From: Candidatus Dojkabacteria bacterium
GTDB lineage: Bacteria; Patescibacteriota; Dojkabacteria; B142; WJKM01
Direction: 5' to 3'
NCBI GenBank assembly: GCA_014729085.1
Contig: WJKM01000009.1
Span: 1 to 61,972 of the forward strand
DNA length: 61,972 nucleotides
Positions 9,901-17,639 of this stretch are shown here, in pieces; the first letter of the stretch is position 1; every line of letters begins with the position of its first letter. The position numbers and the translations under genes are program-made. Below the pieces are notes generated by a model. The model saw nothing but the letters and a program-made list of their open reading frames with translations. It was not told where the DNA came from and did not search any database.

Positions 9901-10463
9901 TTGGAGGAAGTGCGAATTGGAATGGATGGGGAGGTATTTATGAATTAGAGGCTTATGGCACTGAATCTCCAGGTCAAAAATTAACTGTGGATGAAGTTAC
10001 TGTGCATGAAGGAGATGTGCTGGAATTATATGGTAGTCATAGTAAACCAGAAGATTGGTTGGATATGATTGACGGAGTTTATAAAACAGGTTGGAAAACT
10101 TTTACCGATGGTCATCCTTCTGTGCAGAGGTGGAGCCAGAATGCAATTGGTGTAATTAAGTTAACAAGTAGTAGTACACTTAATGCAATTAGATATAAAG
10201 TAAGTTGGGATACTGATTCTGGATATGGTACCAAAGCACGAATAAGGATTTCAGTTTCAGAAGATCAATCAAGTTGGACAGAGATAGATACAAGCGTAGT
10301 TAATAGAAAAGCAATTCAAACAATACCTGTTTCTTCTTCCAATTCTTATAGTTATGTTAAGATAGAATGGTTAGATTGTTCAGATATTAGCGGAGGTAGC
10401 TGTCCATATGGATGGAATGGATGGGGAAACATTTATGAGCTGGAAGTCTTTGGAGAGGAATAG
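6963..10463 (+). CDS. Giant multi-domain surface protein: Trp/Cys repeats, dockerin-like, lectin-like repeats, two discoidin-like domains
   Basis: 1166 residues with an N-terminal membrane segment (about 18-41). Order seen: one YPW...CN..CW repeat (56-133), a dockerin-like module (about 155-207: DLDYDGIVGIKDF and DYNGNSLYLKDIGDF), three more repeats (from about 236, 306 and 383), a short Cys pair, four repeats of about 60 residues of the form IQGF..I.DHPY..GVE.RH...........W..W...WF.G (about 495-720), a Cys-rich domain (about 745-840), a Thr-rich linker, and two F5/8-type-C-like domains (about 873-1017 and 1018-1166) that each contain KP.DWL.M.DG and end in WNGWG.IYELE. Discoidin domains commonly bind glycans or lipids. 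An adhesin-like role is inference. It begins 22 nt after the previous gene. Confidence 0.75.
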   Translation: MKARNVLSVKNEEKKTNYLPFVILVVIVIIGATIGLIIQSRDVGEEKTEASTEAIYPWTDNGPTAGWNNENSGEILVCNKGYCWIWNDVGTDDPNYGWAEYGKVYKISELPEWNREIPLPDGTTDFGVFPFSADEQSGTITSSPTPTGYSRTEYLADLDYDGIVGIKDFSKFIICYKKGDCPEIDYNGNSLYLKDIGDFVAYAPYYIQESKLGPISGTIGGSTTPTAPVEPDFDIYPWSIDGLTAGWSSTRTVTVCNGEICWIWNDVAASDPNYGWAEDGEPVILSEHELWEDIKPYNGSSYNNYYPWTDGGPTAAWRWQRTEDSYEEVWVCNKEICWIWNNVSTSNPDYGWTSITGDTKGEAVNISQLDFFTNNLQGVDGIFLWNGGPTAAWQGKTNHTLSICNGEYCWQWDNDWDGGTAGWNSNGDGLKISTSGWWNKEISRGAEYPVDEEFGVEAYCPPNTYLSDDKTTCQELSGGGTITPSETPTDTSLAIQGFSTIINHPYVSGVELRHLAVKDDAMYLRDKNSGTWDEWNLSSSSWFDGAGTGDIQGFNVIIDHPYVDGVEIRHHVIKDNQIYHRDRKNATWDDEWTQGSSTWFDGAGSGDIQGFAIIMDHPYDPDVQTRHLVIRNGTLYRKDKVSDTWGNWEQGAADWFNGTGTGEIQGFNVMIDFPSGVEIRHQLVRNGKLYYKDRTSGTWGDWTEETGWLDGIKVAIPPQTEPYYDGSIYGWVLADPGENCIQACGRFDLDCSTNNWNDANCSILDQLVSCKTPNMCTSLDDDGAPFMSNTDRTCYSRSSSKTQDCQESDSGARRLCGCVVNSGITATTTTSPTVTVTSTATSTPVTTDNLALNKPISDISGDIHNLSPSYSKPNDWLEMNDGDIGTAWSVNTDGTTSANKTRATIDLENYYDIDNIKYKVKWDNRENLYGTGAKITIYGSTDNNNWIVLDVEEVERNQLVDLDVFASAIRYIKFEWTDNIGGSANWNGWGGIYELEAYGTESPGQKLTVDEVTVHEGDVLELYGSHSKPEDWLDMIDGVYKTGWKTFTDGHPSVQRWSQNAIGVIKLTSSSTLNAIRYKVSWDTDSGYGTKARIRISVSEDQSSWTEIDTSVVNRKAIQTIPVSSSNSYSYVKIEWLDCSDISGGSCPYGWNGWGNIYELEVFGEE

Positions 10464-10505
10464 ATTGATTGTTCAGTATGTCTACCACTACCATAGACTG
10501 TATGA

Positions 10506-10511
10506 TATAAT
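10506..10511 (+). promoter_or_regulatory. Extended -10 promoter candidate for the aspS T-box transcript
   Basis: TGATATAAT (TG at 10503-10504, TATAAT at 10506-10511) is an extended -10 box with no clear -35. Start would be near 10518. If the T-box stem I instead uses the TTCAGTAT/ATACTGAA pairing (10471-10478 with 10530-10537), transcription must start further upstream and this box would be spurious. Confidence 0.45.
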
Positions 10512-10517
10512 TTTTTT

Positions 10518-10690
10518 AAGCAAACAGGGATACTGAAAGCCTGACAAGATAGTGACATAAAATAGAAAAGTAATTAAAGAGCTATGAATTAATTATGACT
10601 TCATGGAAATAAGGTGGCACCACGGTTTAAATTTAATCGCCCTTTATCGTTTCAAGTTTTTGAGATGATAAAGGGCGAATTTATTTTATT
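10518..10690 (+). promoter_or_regulatory. T-box riboswitch (transcriptional) of aspS
   Basis: The conserved T-box AAGGTGGCACCACGG is at 10611-10625; its TGGCACC bulge would contact the uncharged tRNA 3' end. Just before it is a stem III (CTATGAA 10582-10588 with TTCATGG 10600-10606). The antiterminator can form with CGGTT/AATCG and AAGG/CCTT. It competes with a terminator of perfect 11-bp stem CGCCCTTTATC (10638-10648) / GATAAAGGGCG (10667-10677) followed by a T-rich tract. Two GAC (Asp) triplets, at 10543-10545 and 10554-10556, are specifier candidates. The gene downstream is Asp-tRNA synthetase, as expected. The 5' part is unusually short, so stem I is either minimal or begins upstream near 10471. 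Confidence 0.85.
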
Positions 10691-10705
10691 TGTTATTTAT
10701 TAGCT

Positions 10706-12511
10706 ATGAAAAGAATTATTTCCTCAAGATTGAATTCAAGAATTGGGGAGAAAGTAAGAGTAAAAGGATGGCTGAATACAGTTAGAAGTTTAGGAAAAAT
10801 AAATTTCTTAATAATAAGAGATAGGGGAGGATTTACACAGATAGTGATTGAGAATCCCAAGGAATTTAAAAAAATCGAAGATTTGCAACCCGGATCAGTT
10901 TTAAGTATAGAAGGTGAAGTTCAAAAAACCGACCAAACTGAAAGTGGTGTTGAGATTAGTAATCCCTCAATAACTGTAGAAATACCAATTCAGAATGTTC
11001 CTGCCGTTGAATATACAAAGTCGGAAATAAGAGCAGATTTAGATACTGTATTGGACAATAGGGCAATTACTTTGAGAAATCGTCGTCATGCTGCTATTTT
11101 CAAAATTCAAGCAGAGATTGTAGCAGCTTACCGTGAATTTTTGAGATCTGAAGGGTTTATTGAATTCTTTGGACCTACTATTATAGGTGCTTCATCTGAG
11201 GGAGGTGCAGAATTATTTACAGTCAATTATTTTGATCATGAAGCAAAGTTGTCACAAAGCGCACAACTTTATAAGCAAATAATGGTTGGGGTTCATGAAA
11301 GAGTATTTGCATTGATGAAGTGTTATCGAGCAGAAAAATCAAATACTAGAAGACATCTAACAGAAGCAACTCAATTTGAATTTGAAATGGGATTTATTGA
11401 AGATTTTACTGAAGTTATGGATATGCTTGAGAAGACTATTAAATATATTATTAATCATTTACAAAATACTTGTAAATCGGAATTAGAGCTAATTGGAGCT
11501 GAATTACCGAAAGCTCCAGAGGATGTTAAGTTTCCTCGAGTACCATTCAAAAAGGCTTTAGAAATAGTTTTTGAGAGAACTGGAATAGATGAAAGGGAAG
11601 AAGATGACTTATCTCCAATGGCCGAGAAAGAGTTATGTAAATATGCTCTAAGGGAATTCGGAACCGATTTTGTTTTTGTACCATATTTTCTTAGAAAAAA
11701 ATGTGCTTTCTATGCAAAGCCAAATGAAGAAAATCCAGAGGTATGCAATTATTTTGATCTGCTTTGCAGGGAAATTGAGATAGTAAGCGGAGGACAAAGG
11801 ATAAATGATCATGACGAATTAGTTGAGTCTCTGAAACTTAAGGGCTTAGATCCTGAGGATTTTCAGGACTATCTTTCAATATTCAAGAGAGGAATGCCTA
11901 AACACGGAGGCTTTGGTATGGGAATGGAACGTTTAACAATGATGCTTCTAGGGCTTGATAATATTCGTGAGGCTACATTATTTCCTTCAGATCCTAAAAG
12001 AATAGCTGGAAACAGAATCAAAGCAGAAATTTTTACTGGTGCAGAAAATGTACGCAATGAAATTATCCGCCAATTAAAAGAAAATGAGTTCGAATACGAA
12101 CATCAAGAACATGAACCGACACCAACGTCTGAAGATTCCTCTAAAGTTAGGGGGACAAAACCGGAGGAAGGAGTAAAGGCAATAATACTAAAAGGTAAGA
12201 CAACTGGAAAGAATTATCAATTTAATTTACCCTCTCAACTCAAAATGAATATGAAAAAAGTAGCCAAGATTGTTGGTGAAAGATGTGAATTCGAGGATCC
12301 TAAAGTGTTAGAGAAACGGTTTGGTATCGTAGTGGGAGGTGTTCCCCCGTTTGGAAATTTACTTGGCCTTAAAACATATTTTGATAAACGAATACTGGAT
12401 GAAGAAAGAGCAGCTTTTAACTGTGGAATGCAAACTGAGTCAATCATTATGAAAAGTAATGATTTAGTTGAATTAGTAGAGCCGGAAATGGCTGATTTTG
12501 CTAAAAGTTGA
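10706..12511 (+). CDS. aspS: Aspartyl-tRNA synthetase (archaeal type) fused to a YbaK/ProX-type domain
   Basis: 601 residues. Residues 1 to about 110 are an OB anticodon-binding domain; about 130-440 is a class II catalytic core with motif 2 RAEKSNTRRHLTEATQFEFE and motif 3 GFGMGMERL (about 403). The core lacks the GAD insertion of ordinary bacterial AspRS and resembles archaeal or AspRS2-type enzymes, which are often non-discriminating and charge tRNA-Asn too. From about residue 470 to the end there is a YbaK/aminoacyl-tRNA-deacylase-like domain (GVKAIILKGK, RFGIVVGGVPPFGNLLGLKTY, AAFNCGMQTESIIM). Such domains normally hydrolyse mischarged tRNA or bind tRNA. The fusion is unusual to me. A T-box controls the gene. 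Confidence 0.88.
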   Translation: MKRIISSRLNSRIGEKVRVKGWLNTVRSLGKINFLIIRDRGGFTQIVIENPKEFKKIEDLQPGSVLSIEGEVQKTDQTESGVEISNPSITVEIPIQNVPAVEYTKSEIRADLDTVLDNRAITLRNRRHAAIFKIQAEIVAAYREFLRSEGFIEFFGPTIIGASSEGGAELFTVNYFDHEAKLSQSAQLYKQIMVGVHERVFALMKCYRAEKSNTRRHLTEATQFEFEMGFIEDFTEVMDMLEKTIKYIINHLQNTCKSELELIGAELPKAPEDVKFPRVPFKKALEIVFERTGIDEREEDDLSPMAEKELCKYALREFGTDFVFVPYFLRKKCAFYAKPNEENPEVCNYFDLLCREIEIVSGGQRINDHDELVESLKLKGLDPEDFQDYLSIFKRGMPKHGGFGMGMERLTMMLLGLDNIREATLFPSDPKRIAGNRIKAEIFTGAENVRNEIIRQLKENEFEYEHQEHEPTPTSEDSSKVRGTKPEEGVKAIILKGKTTGKNYQFNLPSQLKMNMKKVAKIVGERCEFEDPKVLEKRFGIVVGGVPPFGNLLGLKTYFDKRILDEERAAFNCGMQTESIIMKSNDLVELVEPEMADFAKS

Positions 12512-12533
12512 TGTTTTACAACCTTGATTCAAT

Positions 12534-12566
12534 AACAACAAGGGGGTTATTAACCTCCTTGTTTTG
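12534..12566 (+). terminator. Intrinsic terminator after aspS
   Basis: ACAAGGGGGTT (12538-12548) pairs with AACCTCCTTGT (12552-12562) around an ATT loop, followed by TTTGTT. Confidence 0.85.
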
Positions 12567-12567
12567 T

Positions 12568-12573
12568 TATAAT
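12568..12573 (+). promoter_or_regulatory. -10 box candidate for miaB
   Basis: TATAAT immediately after the aspS terminator gives an expected start near 12580, 18 nt before the miaB ATG. No good -35 is visible. Confidence 0.5.
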
Positions 12574-12597
12574 AATCATCATTATTAAAATTTTTCT

Positions 12598-14076
12598 ATG
12601 AAGTATTACGTCAAGACTTATGGTTGTCAAATGAATTATGCAGATTCGGAACGAATCAGAACTGTTTTTAATAATTTTGGGGTTGAAGAAGTTAAAGACA
12701 TCAAGAAAGCTGATTACATTGTTCTTAATTCATGTGCTGTAAGACAAAAAGCAGAGGATAAACTCTTAGGACAAGGTAGACTGATTAAGAGATTAAAACA
12801 AAAGCATAAGTCTCAATTCGATTCGTCTGCAAAAGAAGGTATATATCCAATTGTCATTCTCACTGGGTGTATGGTTAAGACTGGTATTAAAGGTAGAGTG
12901 AAAAAGAAATCAGTAGAAAGAATAAGAAATGAGTTACTTCACAATATAGATTGGCTTGATTATGCTGTTTCTATTGAAAAAGTATTTTCGTTATTAGAGC
13001 AGATTCTCTATGAAAGAGGTAACGAAAAGAAAAATAATGAATTAAGGGATCAGAGTAAAACTTACTTGGATATTCCATCTACACCCTATTCATCATTTGA
13101 AGCTTCTTTACCCATATCATACGGTTGTAATCATCATTGTACTTTTTGCACTGTTCCTTTTTCTAGAGGAGAAGAAAATTTTCGGTCTTATAATGAAATT
13201 AAAAATGAATATTCGGATTATGTAAAGCAGGAATATAAAAAGATTACATTGCTTGGTCAGACTGTAAATAAGTGGTTGAATCCAAAATATGAATATCATC
13301 CGAAGGCATATTCTTGGTATAAATATGGAGAGATACTCCCAAATGCCTTAGATAGCGATGGTTCAGAGCCAGATAATTTTTTAAACCTATTATCTGATTT
13401 AGATTCAGTAGAAGGAAAGTATTGGCTGAATTTTATTTCTTCATATCCAAATTATTTTACAAAAGATTTAATCAAATATATTGTGGAGTCGATTAAATCA
13501 GAAGATGGACATCTTGTTCCAAATATCCATTTGGCGGTTCAATCGGGTAGTAATCGAGTGCTTGCAGATATGTACAGGCATTATTCCATAGAAGAGTTTA
13601 TTAGTATAGTCAGACAGTTTAGAGAAAAAATTCCGGATATATCTATTACAACAGATATAATAGTGGGATATACTACAGAAACAGAAGAAGATTTTCAAAA
13701 AAGTATTGAGTTAGTTAGAAATATGGATTTTGATATGATTTATATTTCTGAATATTCCGTGAGACCGGATACCCCGGCTTCAGAATTGGGAGATAAAGTA
13801 TCAAAAATAGAGAAGACAAAGAGGAAAAAAATACTCAACAGTATTTTTGAAAAGAATTTAATTAAAAGGAATAAACAATTTTTAAATTCAACGCAGGAAG
13901 TCTTGATACAAAAAAGACATAAAAATAAATTGATAGGTAGAAGCAGATATGGAAAAGATGTAATGATTCTAAATACTAAAGATATCAATGATTTTTCTAG
14001 ATGGTATGGAAAATTTATTGAAGTAAAAATTACAGATACAGGAGCCTGGGGTTTAAAAGGAAAAGTCAAAGGTTAA
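12598..14076 (+). CDS. miaB: tRNA-2-methylthio-N6-dimethylallyladenosine synthase
   Basis: A 492-residue methylthiotransferase. The N-terminal UPF0004 domain begins MKYYVKTYGCQMNYADSE and has three cluster cysteines (YGCQ, NSCAVRQ, LTGCMV). The radical SAM motif CNHHCTFC is near residue 178, with the usual PFSRG after it. A C-terminal TRAM domain (about 425-490) completes the enzyme. MiaB adds the methylthio group to A37 of tRNAs reading UNN codons. Two low-complexity inserts (about 75-90 and 225-250) lengthen it beyond the usual 440-450 residues. No miaA gene is in the window. It stands alone between a terminator and a convergent gene. Confidence 0.92.
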   Translation: MKYYVKTYGCQMNYADSERIRTVFNNFGVEEVKDIKKADYIVLNSCAVRQKAEDKLLGQGRLIKRLKQKHKSQFDSSAKEGIYPIVILTGCMVKTGIKGRVKKKSVERIRNELLHNIDWLDYAVSIEKVFSLLEQILYERGNEKKNNELRDQSKTYLDIPSTPYSSFEASLPISYGCNHHCTFCTVPFSRGEENFRSYNEIKNEYSDYVKQEYKKITLLGQTVNKWLNPKYEYHPKAYSWYKYGEILPNALDSDGSEPDNFLNLLSDLDSVEGKYWLNFISSYPNYFTKDLIKYIVESIKSEDGHLVPNIHLAVQSGSNRVLADMYRHYSIEEFISIVRQFREKIPDISITTDIIVGYTTETEEDFQKSIELVRNMDFDMIYISEYSVRPDTPASELGDKVSKIEKTKRKKILNSIFEKNLIKRNKQFLNSTQEVLIQKRHKNKLIGRSRYGKDVMILNTKDINDFSRWYGKFIEVKITDTGAWGLKGKVKG

Positions 14077-14085
14077 ATCATAGAC

Positions 14086-14577
14086 TTAAAGAAAATTCTT
14101 TATATCATTAATTAAATAATTCGGAATCTTATCCTTCCATTCTGGTTTTTTTTCATTAAATTCTTTTCTTATTAAAGTACCTTTAAATACGTTTCGTTTA
14201 TAAAAGGGAATTTTTAAAATATTAAATCCCGCATTACGAAAAATATTAATTACCCAATCATCATTTGAGACAATTACATCAAAATTATTGATTTTTCCTA
14301 GGCAATGTTCAAGCCATTTGTCATCATTGTTTGGGAAGTCATCCAGTAGAACAATAGATTGGATACTATCCTGCAGTGCTTCATTTTTTATAACTTTCTC
14401 AATAAGTTTTTGTCTGTTTTTAGCAGAAATTGGGTTTTTATCGTTTTGGATATTTGCACTACCAATAGCAATAATCAATTTATCCAATACTTTGAGGCTC
14501 TCTTTAAGAATAAAAAGATGACCTTTGTGAAAAGGCTGGTAACGACCGATTAACAAACCAGTTGTATTTTTCTCCAT
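14086..14577 (-). CDS. nadM: Nicotinamide-nucleotide adenylyltransferase, archaeal NadM type
   Basis: 163 residues, the usual NadM length. The nucleotidyltransferase start GLLIGRYQPFHKGHLFIL has the (H/T)xGH-type HKGH; NPISAKNRQKLIEKV and the late FKGTLIRKEFNE correspond to the ISTGR-like and C-terminal motifs of this family. It joins NMN and ATP to give NAD+. The archaeal NadM type instead of bacterial NadD is common in CPR bacteria. It converges on miaB. An ATTATA on the plus strand near 14604 gives a minus-strand TATAAT, a plausible -10. Confidence 0.85.
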   Translation of the reverse strand: MEKNTTGLLIGRYQPFHKGHLFILKESLKVLDKLIIAIGSANIQNDKNPISAKNRQKLIEKVIKNEALQDSIQSIVLLDDFPNNDDKWLEHCLGKINNFDVIVSNDDWVINIFRNAGFNILKIPFYKRNVFKGTLIRKEFNEKKPEWKDKIPNYLINDIKNFL

Positions 14578-14641
14578 TTGAAGCCGTTAAAAAACTCTGG
14601 TTTATTATAAAACAAATAGATTCAGATATATAGTTAGATCG

Positions 14642-15268
14642 TTAGAAATTTTCAACTGGCTCCCAGCTAAGCGGTATCCGCATATAAGCAGTATCAGGTT
14701 CAATTACTTCATATCCCTCTGGGTTGTAGTAATGTTCAGGTATAGTGTAGTTATATTCTTTAATAGTATACTCTGCGGGTAATCCTGGAGTTCTTGTAAG
14801 TAGTTTTGTGAAATTATAAGTATTTGCATATTCTAATCCTGTGATTTCCTCTATGCCAAGTTCTTCTTGCAAGCCTCTTATGGCAGATTCTTTAAAGGTT
14901 TCACCTTGTTTTTTGGTCTCTCCTATGGAAAGTGAGTATCCCTGAGTAGATTTTGTCTCTACAAGTTCATCTTTGACATTATACCTATCTCTTCTTTGCT
15001 CAAGTAAAATCGATTCATTTGTTGGAGAGAATACATTTATATTTACTCCTTCTTTTAATTGTAATAATTTATTTTTCCTACTTGCTAATCGTGTATCTCC
15101 AATTTGAATTAATTGAGCTAGTTCGAAAATTTGTCCGAACGTCCATTGTTCAATCGGAACACCGTATTCAGTTAATATCTGTATGAGATGTCTATAATCA
15201 GAAACTGGCACAATTTCTGTGTTATCAGTTTCAGATTCAAGATTGCAAGTAATTTCAGCTGTTTCCAT
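14642..15268 (-). CDS. Nudix-domain protein
   Basis: 208 residues. The Nudix box is seen near residues 113-136 as GETKKQGETFKESAIRGLQE plus ELGI: it aligns with GGxxExGES..EAAxRELxEExGI but the Glu of REL is Gly and the second Gly is Glu. The two metal-ligand glutamates (EE) are kept, so activity is possible but uncertain. The N-terminal half is an acidic leader plus a helical region of unknown role. Nudix enzymes hydrolyse nucleoside-diphosphate-linked compounds; the substrate is unknown. The small gap to the next gene holds a terminator. Confidence 0.7.
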   Translation of the reverse strand: METAEITCNLESETDNTEIVPVSDYRHLIQILTEYGVPIEQWTFGQIFELAQLIQIGDTRLASRKNKLLQLKEGVNINVFSPTNESILLEQRRDRYNVKDELVETKSTQGYSLSIGETKKQGETFKESAIRGLQEELGIEEITGLEYANTYNFTKLLTRTPGLPAEYTIKEYNYTIPEHYYNPEGYEVIEPDTAYMRIPLSWEPVENF

Positions 15269-15338
15269 ATAGAGTTTGTAAAAGCCCTAGAATTATATCG
15301 TATATTTCGAATTTGTAAATTTCTTACAAAAAATAAAT

Positions 15339-15372
15339 AAAAAAACATGGATAGTCCTACCCATGTTTTTTT
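15339..15372 (-). terminator. Bidirectional-looking terminator
   Basis: AAAAAAACATGG and CCATGTTTTTTT flank a 10-nt loop. It ends the minus-strand gene at 15388-15930 and separates it from the Nudix gene. Confidence 0.8.
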
Positions 15373-15387
15373 ATATTTGATTTATTA

Positions 15388-15930
15388 TTATCCCTGATAT
15401 AATTCAAAATCGCCTTCTAAGTCGTCAAATGGAGAGTATTCCCAATCATCATTAAGTGGAGGACTGCAATCTTCTGTTACGTCTGTTATTCCAGTTTGTT
15501 CTAATACTGAATCTAGATGATGCTCTTCTCCATGGTTAACTATTCCATAATAATATTCAGGATTCATCATATATGGGGTTCCATCCTCCGTAACTAGTGT
15601 TGGCTGTCCATCTTCAGCAAAATCTAGATATAGAGTATCAACTCCTTCTAGAGTTTCTGGATCATATACATACACTTCAATTTCATTCAATGCGTTATAT
15701 TGGTTAGGTCCTATTTCTATGTCAGTATCCCACCAGTCTTCTAATGAGGTTTCTAAAGATCCGAGAAAACTATTACCGGCGCTAACGGCTGGACTAAAAT
15801 AAAGTGCTTCTGTATTACTTTTAGAGATATATTGCCAGTCATCTCTATAAGGCATACATGGTTCGTGGGAATCAAGCTCACATATATATGTGGGAGTTTC
15901 TAGCATTGGAGGGATAAAAGATTCTTCCAT
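15388..15930 (-). CDS. Acidic protein of unknown function (180 aa)
   Basis: I do not recognise this protein. It is strongly acidic, rich in Tyr, Trp and Pro, with four Cys (CELDSHEPC near residues 18-26, others late) and no signal peptide or membrane segment. A histidine-rich stretch VNHGEEHHLD lies near residue 130. Composition resembles the other acidic proteins of the window (3-590, 765-1997). It has its own terminator at 15339-15372. Confidence 0.5.
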   Translation of the reverse strand: MEESFIPPMLETPTYICELDSHEPCMPYRDDWQYISKSNTEALYFSPAVSAGNSFLGSLETSLEDWWDTDIEIGPNQYNALNEIEVYVYDPETLEGVDTLYLDFAEDGQPTLVTEDGTPYMMNPEYYYGIVNHGEEHHLDSVLEQTGITDVTEDCSPPLNDDWEYSPFDDLEGDFELYQG

Positions 15931-16074
15931 TTAATTAATTTAATAGATAATATAACGTACAATTATATCAACTATAGGGTAGAATATGCAACAGGTAACT
16001 CCAACGGTTTTTAACAAAACTTATTTCAATAATTTAGACCAAGAGGAAAAAATTATTAGATTTCCAGGAAGCAT

Positions 16075-17568
16075 TTATTTTAATCTTTCTGCTACTTCAT
16101 CTTTACCAAGTACCTCCATACTTTCGAAAAGAGGAGGGGAAATAGGAGAGCCTAAAGTTAAAATTCTTAATGTCATAAAAGCTTGTCCTGCTTTAATATC
16201 TAACTTTTTCGCTATATCTCGTATACAGCTTTCCCAATTATCATGTCCCCAATTTTTAATACTGGTTTGTTCATTTAGTTCGACAGAAAATTCAGAAATT
16301 ATTTTTTGTATTTCTTTTTCTTTTAATTTTTTTGTATGCTTATGTTCTTTAAGTATTTTTTCAATCTCTTTTGTTTCAGGTTTGAAGTAAAAATTGTATA
16401 TCAAATCTGAAATTTCAGAAAGCAGTTCGACACGTTCATGTACAAGTTCAAGTATTGTTTCTAAATAGTCTGGTCCTTTCTCGATAATTTCATTTTTCAA
16501 GTTTTCATCTTCCGAATATTTGTTTAACCACTTTGTATATTCAATGACAAAATCATCTGGGGATAGATTGTTGATGTATTTGTGGTTGAACCAAATTAGT
16601 TTGTCCCTATTGAAAACCGGGCTTGCTTTATTTAATTCTTCTAAAGAGAATAATTCTACAAAATCTTCAAGTGAGAAAAACTCTCTTTCTTTTTCTCCAT
16701 ACTCTCTTTCGAGAGGTGCTGACCATCCAAGAAGCATGAGAAAATTTAGTAATGCTTCAGGTAAATAACCTTCTTTCAAAAATTCCTCTGTAGATACTGT
16801 TCCCTTACGTTTAGAAAGTTTCCCGCCATCAGGATCTAGGATTACTGGCATATGAGCCATAACGGGAGGTTCAATTCCGAATGCATCAAATAGAACTAAG
16901 TGTTTGGGAACACTTGCCAACCATTCAATACCTCTTGTAATATGGGTGACACCCATAAGTACATCGTCAACAACAACTCCAAGATGATAAGTCGGAAAAC
17001 CATCACTTTTTAGTAGAACCTGATCATCGACATCATTGCTGTTCCATTCGACATGTCCCATCACAGCATCGTCTATGCTTAAGGTCTTATTCTGGGGAAT
17101 TTTGAGTCTAATTACGTATTCTTCACCTTTTTCTATTCTTGTTCTAGCTTCCTCAGGATCCAAGTCTCTGCATTTCTTGTCATACATAGGTTGCTTTTTT
17201 TCCTTGATTTGTTTTTTCCTTAATTTCTCAAGCCTATCTTCACTGCAGAAACAATAATATGCTTTTCCATCTTCTACTAATTTCTCGGCTTTTTTTTGAT
17301 ATATTTTTAAACGTTTTGATTGAATATATGGCCCATTGGGACCCCCTACTATTGGACCTTCATCGTATTCAAGGCCTAGAATGTTCAGCATATCGATAAT
17401 GTTTTGTACTCCACCTTCTACCTCTCTTTTTTTATCTGTATCTTCGATTCTAAGTATAAATTTACCGTTATGCTTTCTAGCTAAAGCATAACTGTATAAA
17501 GCGGTTCTTACCCCTCCAATATGCAAAAATCCAGTTGGACTTGGAGCAAAACGTGTCTTAACTTTCAT
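16075..17568 (-). CDS. gltX: Glutamyl-tRNA synthetase
   Basis: 497 residues, full length. The class I HIGH motif appears as PSPTGFLHIGG (about 10-20) and the KMSKS motif as KLSKRKG (about 250). YCFCSEDRLEKL with a later Cys suggests the zinc-binding region. The C-terminal helical anticodon-binding domain is complete. It attaches Glu to tRNA-Glu and, in organisms using GatCAB, also to tRNA-Gln; which applies is not visible here. It has a clean promoter and, unlike the other synthetases of this window except perhaps metG itself, no attenuator or T-box upstream. Confidence 0.93.
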   Translation of the reverse strand: MKVKTRFAPSPTGFLHIGGVRTALYSYALARKHNGKFILRIEDTDKKREVEGGVQNIIDMLNILGLEYDEGPIVGGPNGPYIQSKRLKIYQKKAEKLVEDGKAYYCFCSEDRLEKLRKKQIKEKKQPMYDKKCRDLDPEEARTRIEKGEEYVIRLKIPQNKTLSIDDAVMGHVEWNSNDVDDQVLLKSDGFPTYHLGVVVDDVLMGVTHITRGIEWLASVPKHLVLFDAFGIEPPVMAHMPVILDPDGGKLSKRKGTVSTEEFLKEGYLPEALLNFLMLLGWSAPLEREYGEKEREFFSLEDFVELFSLEELNKASPVFNRDKLIWFNHKYINNLSPDDFVIEYTKWLNKYSEDENLKNEIIEKGPDYLETILELVHERVELLSEISDLIYNFYFKPETKEIEKILKEHKHTKKLKEKEIQKIISEFSVELNEQTSIKNWGHDNWESCIRDIAKKLDIKAGQAFMTLRILTLGSPISPPLFESMEVLGKDEVAERLK

Positions 17569-17602
17569 AGATATTTATTAAGATTTAAGTGTAATTAGTT
17601 AA

Positions 17603-17631
17603 ATTTTACAATGTTTTCATAATAGGTTCAA
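17603..17631 (-). promoter_or_regulatory. Promoter of gltX
   Basis: Read on the minus strand: TTGAAC (17631-17626), 17-bp spacer, TAAAAT (17608-17603). Start near 17596 leaves about 28 nt before the ATG. Confidence 0.65.
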
Positions 17632-17639
17632 TTTTTATA

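Noticed and set aside
12511-12598. Leader-peptide attenuator before miaB
   Set aside because: The hairpin is the terminator of aspS, no competing helix is found, and the overlapping short ORF has no codon bias towards one amino acid.
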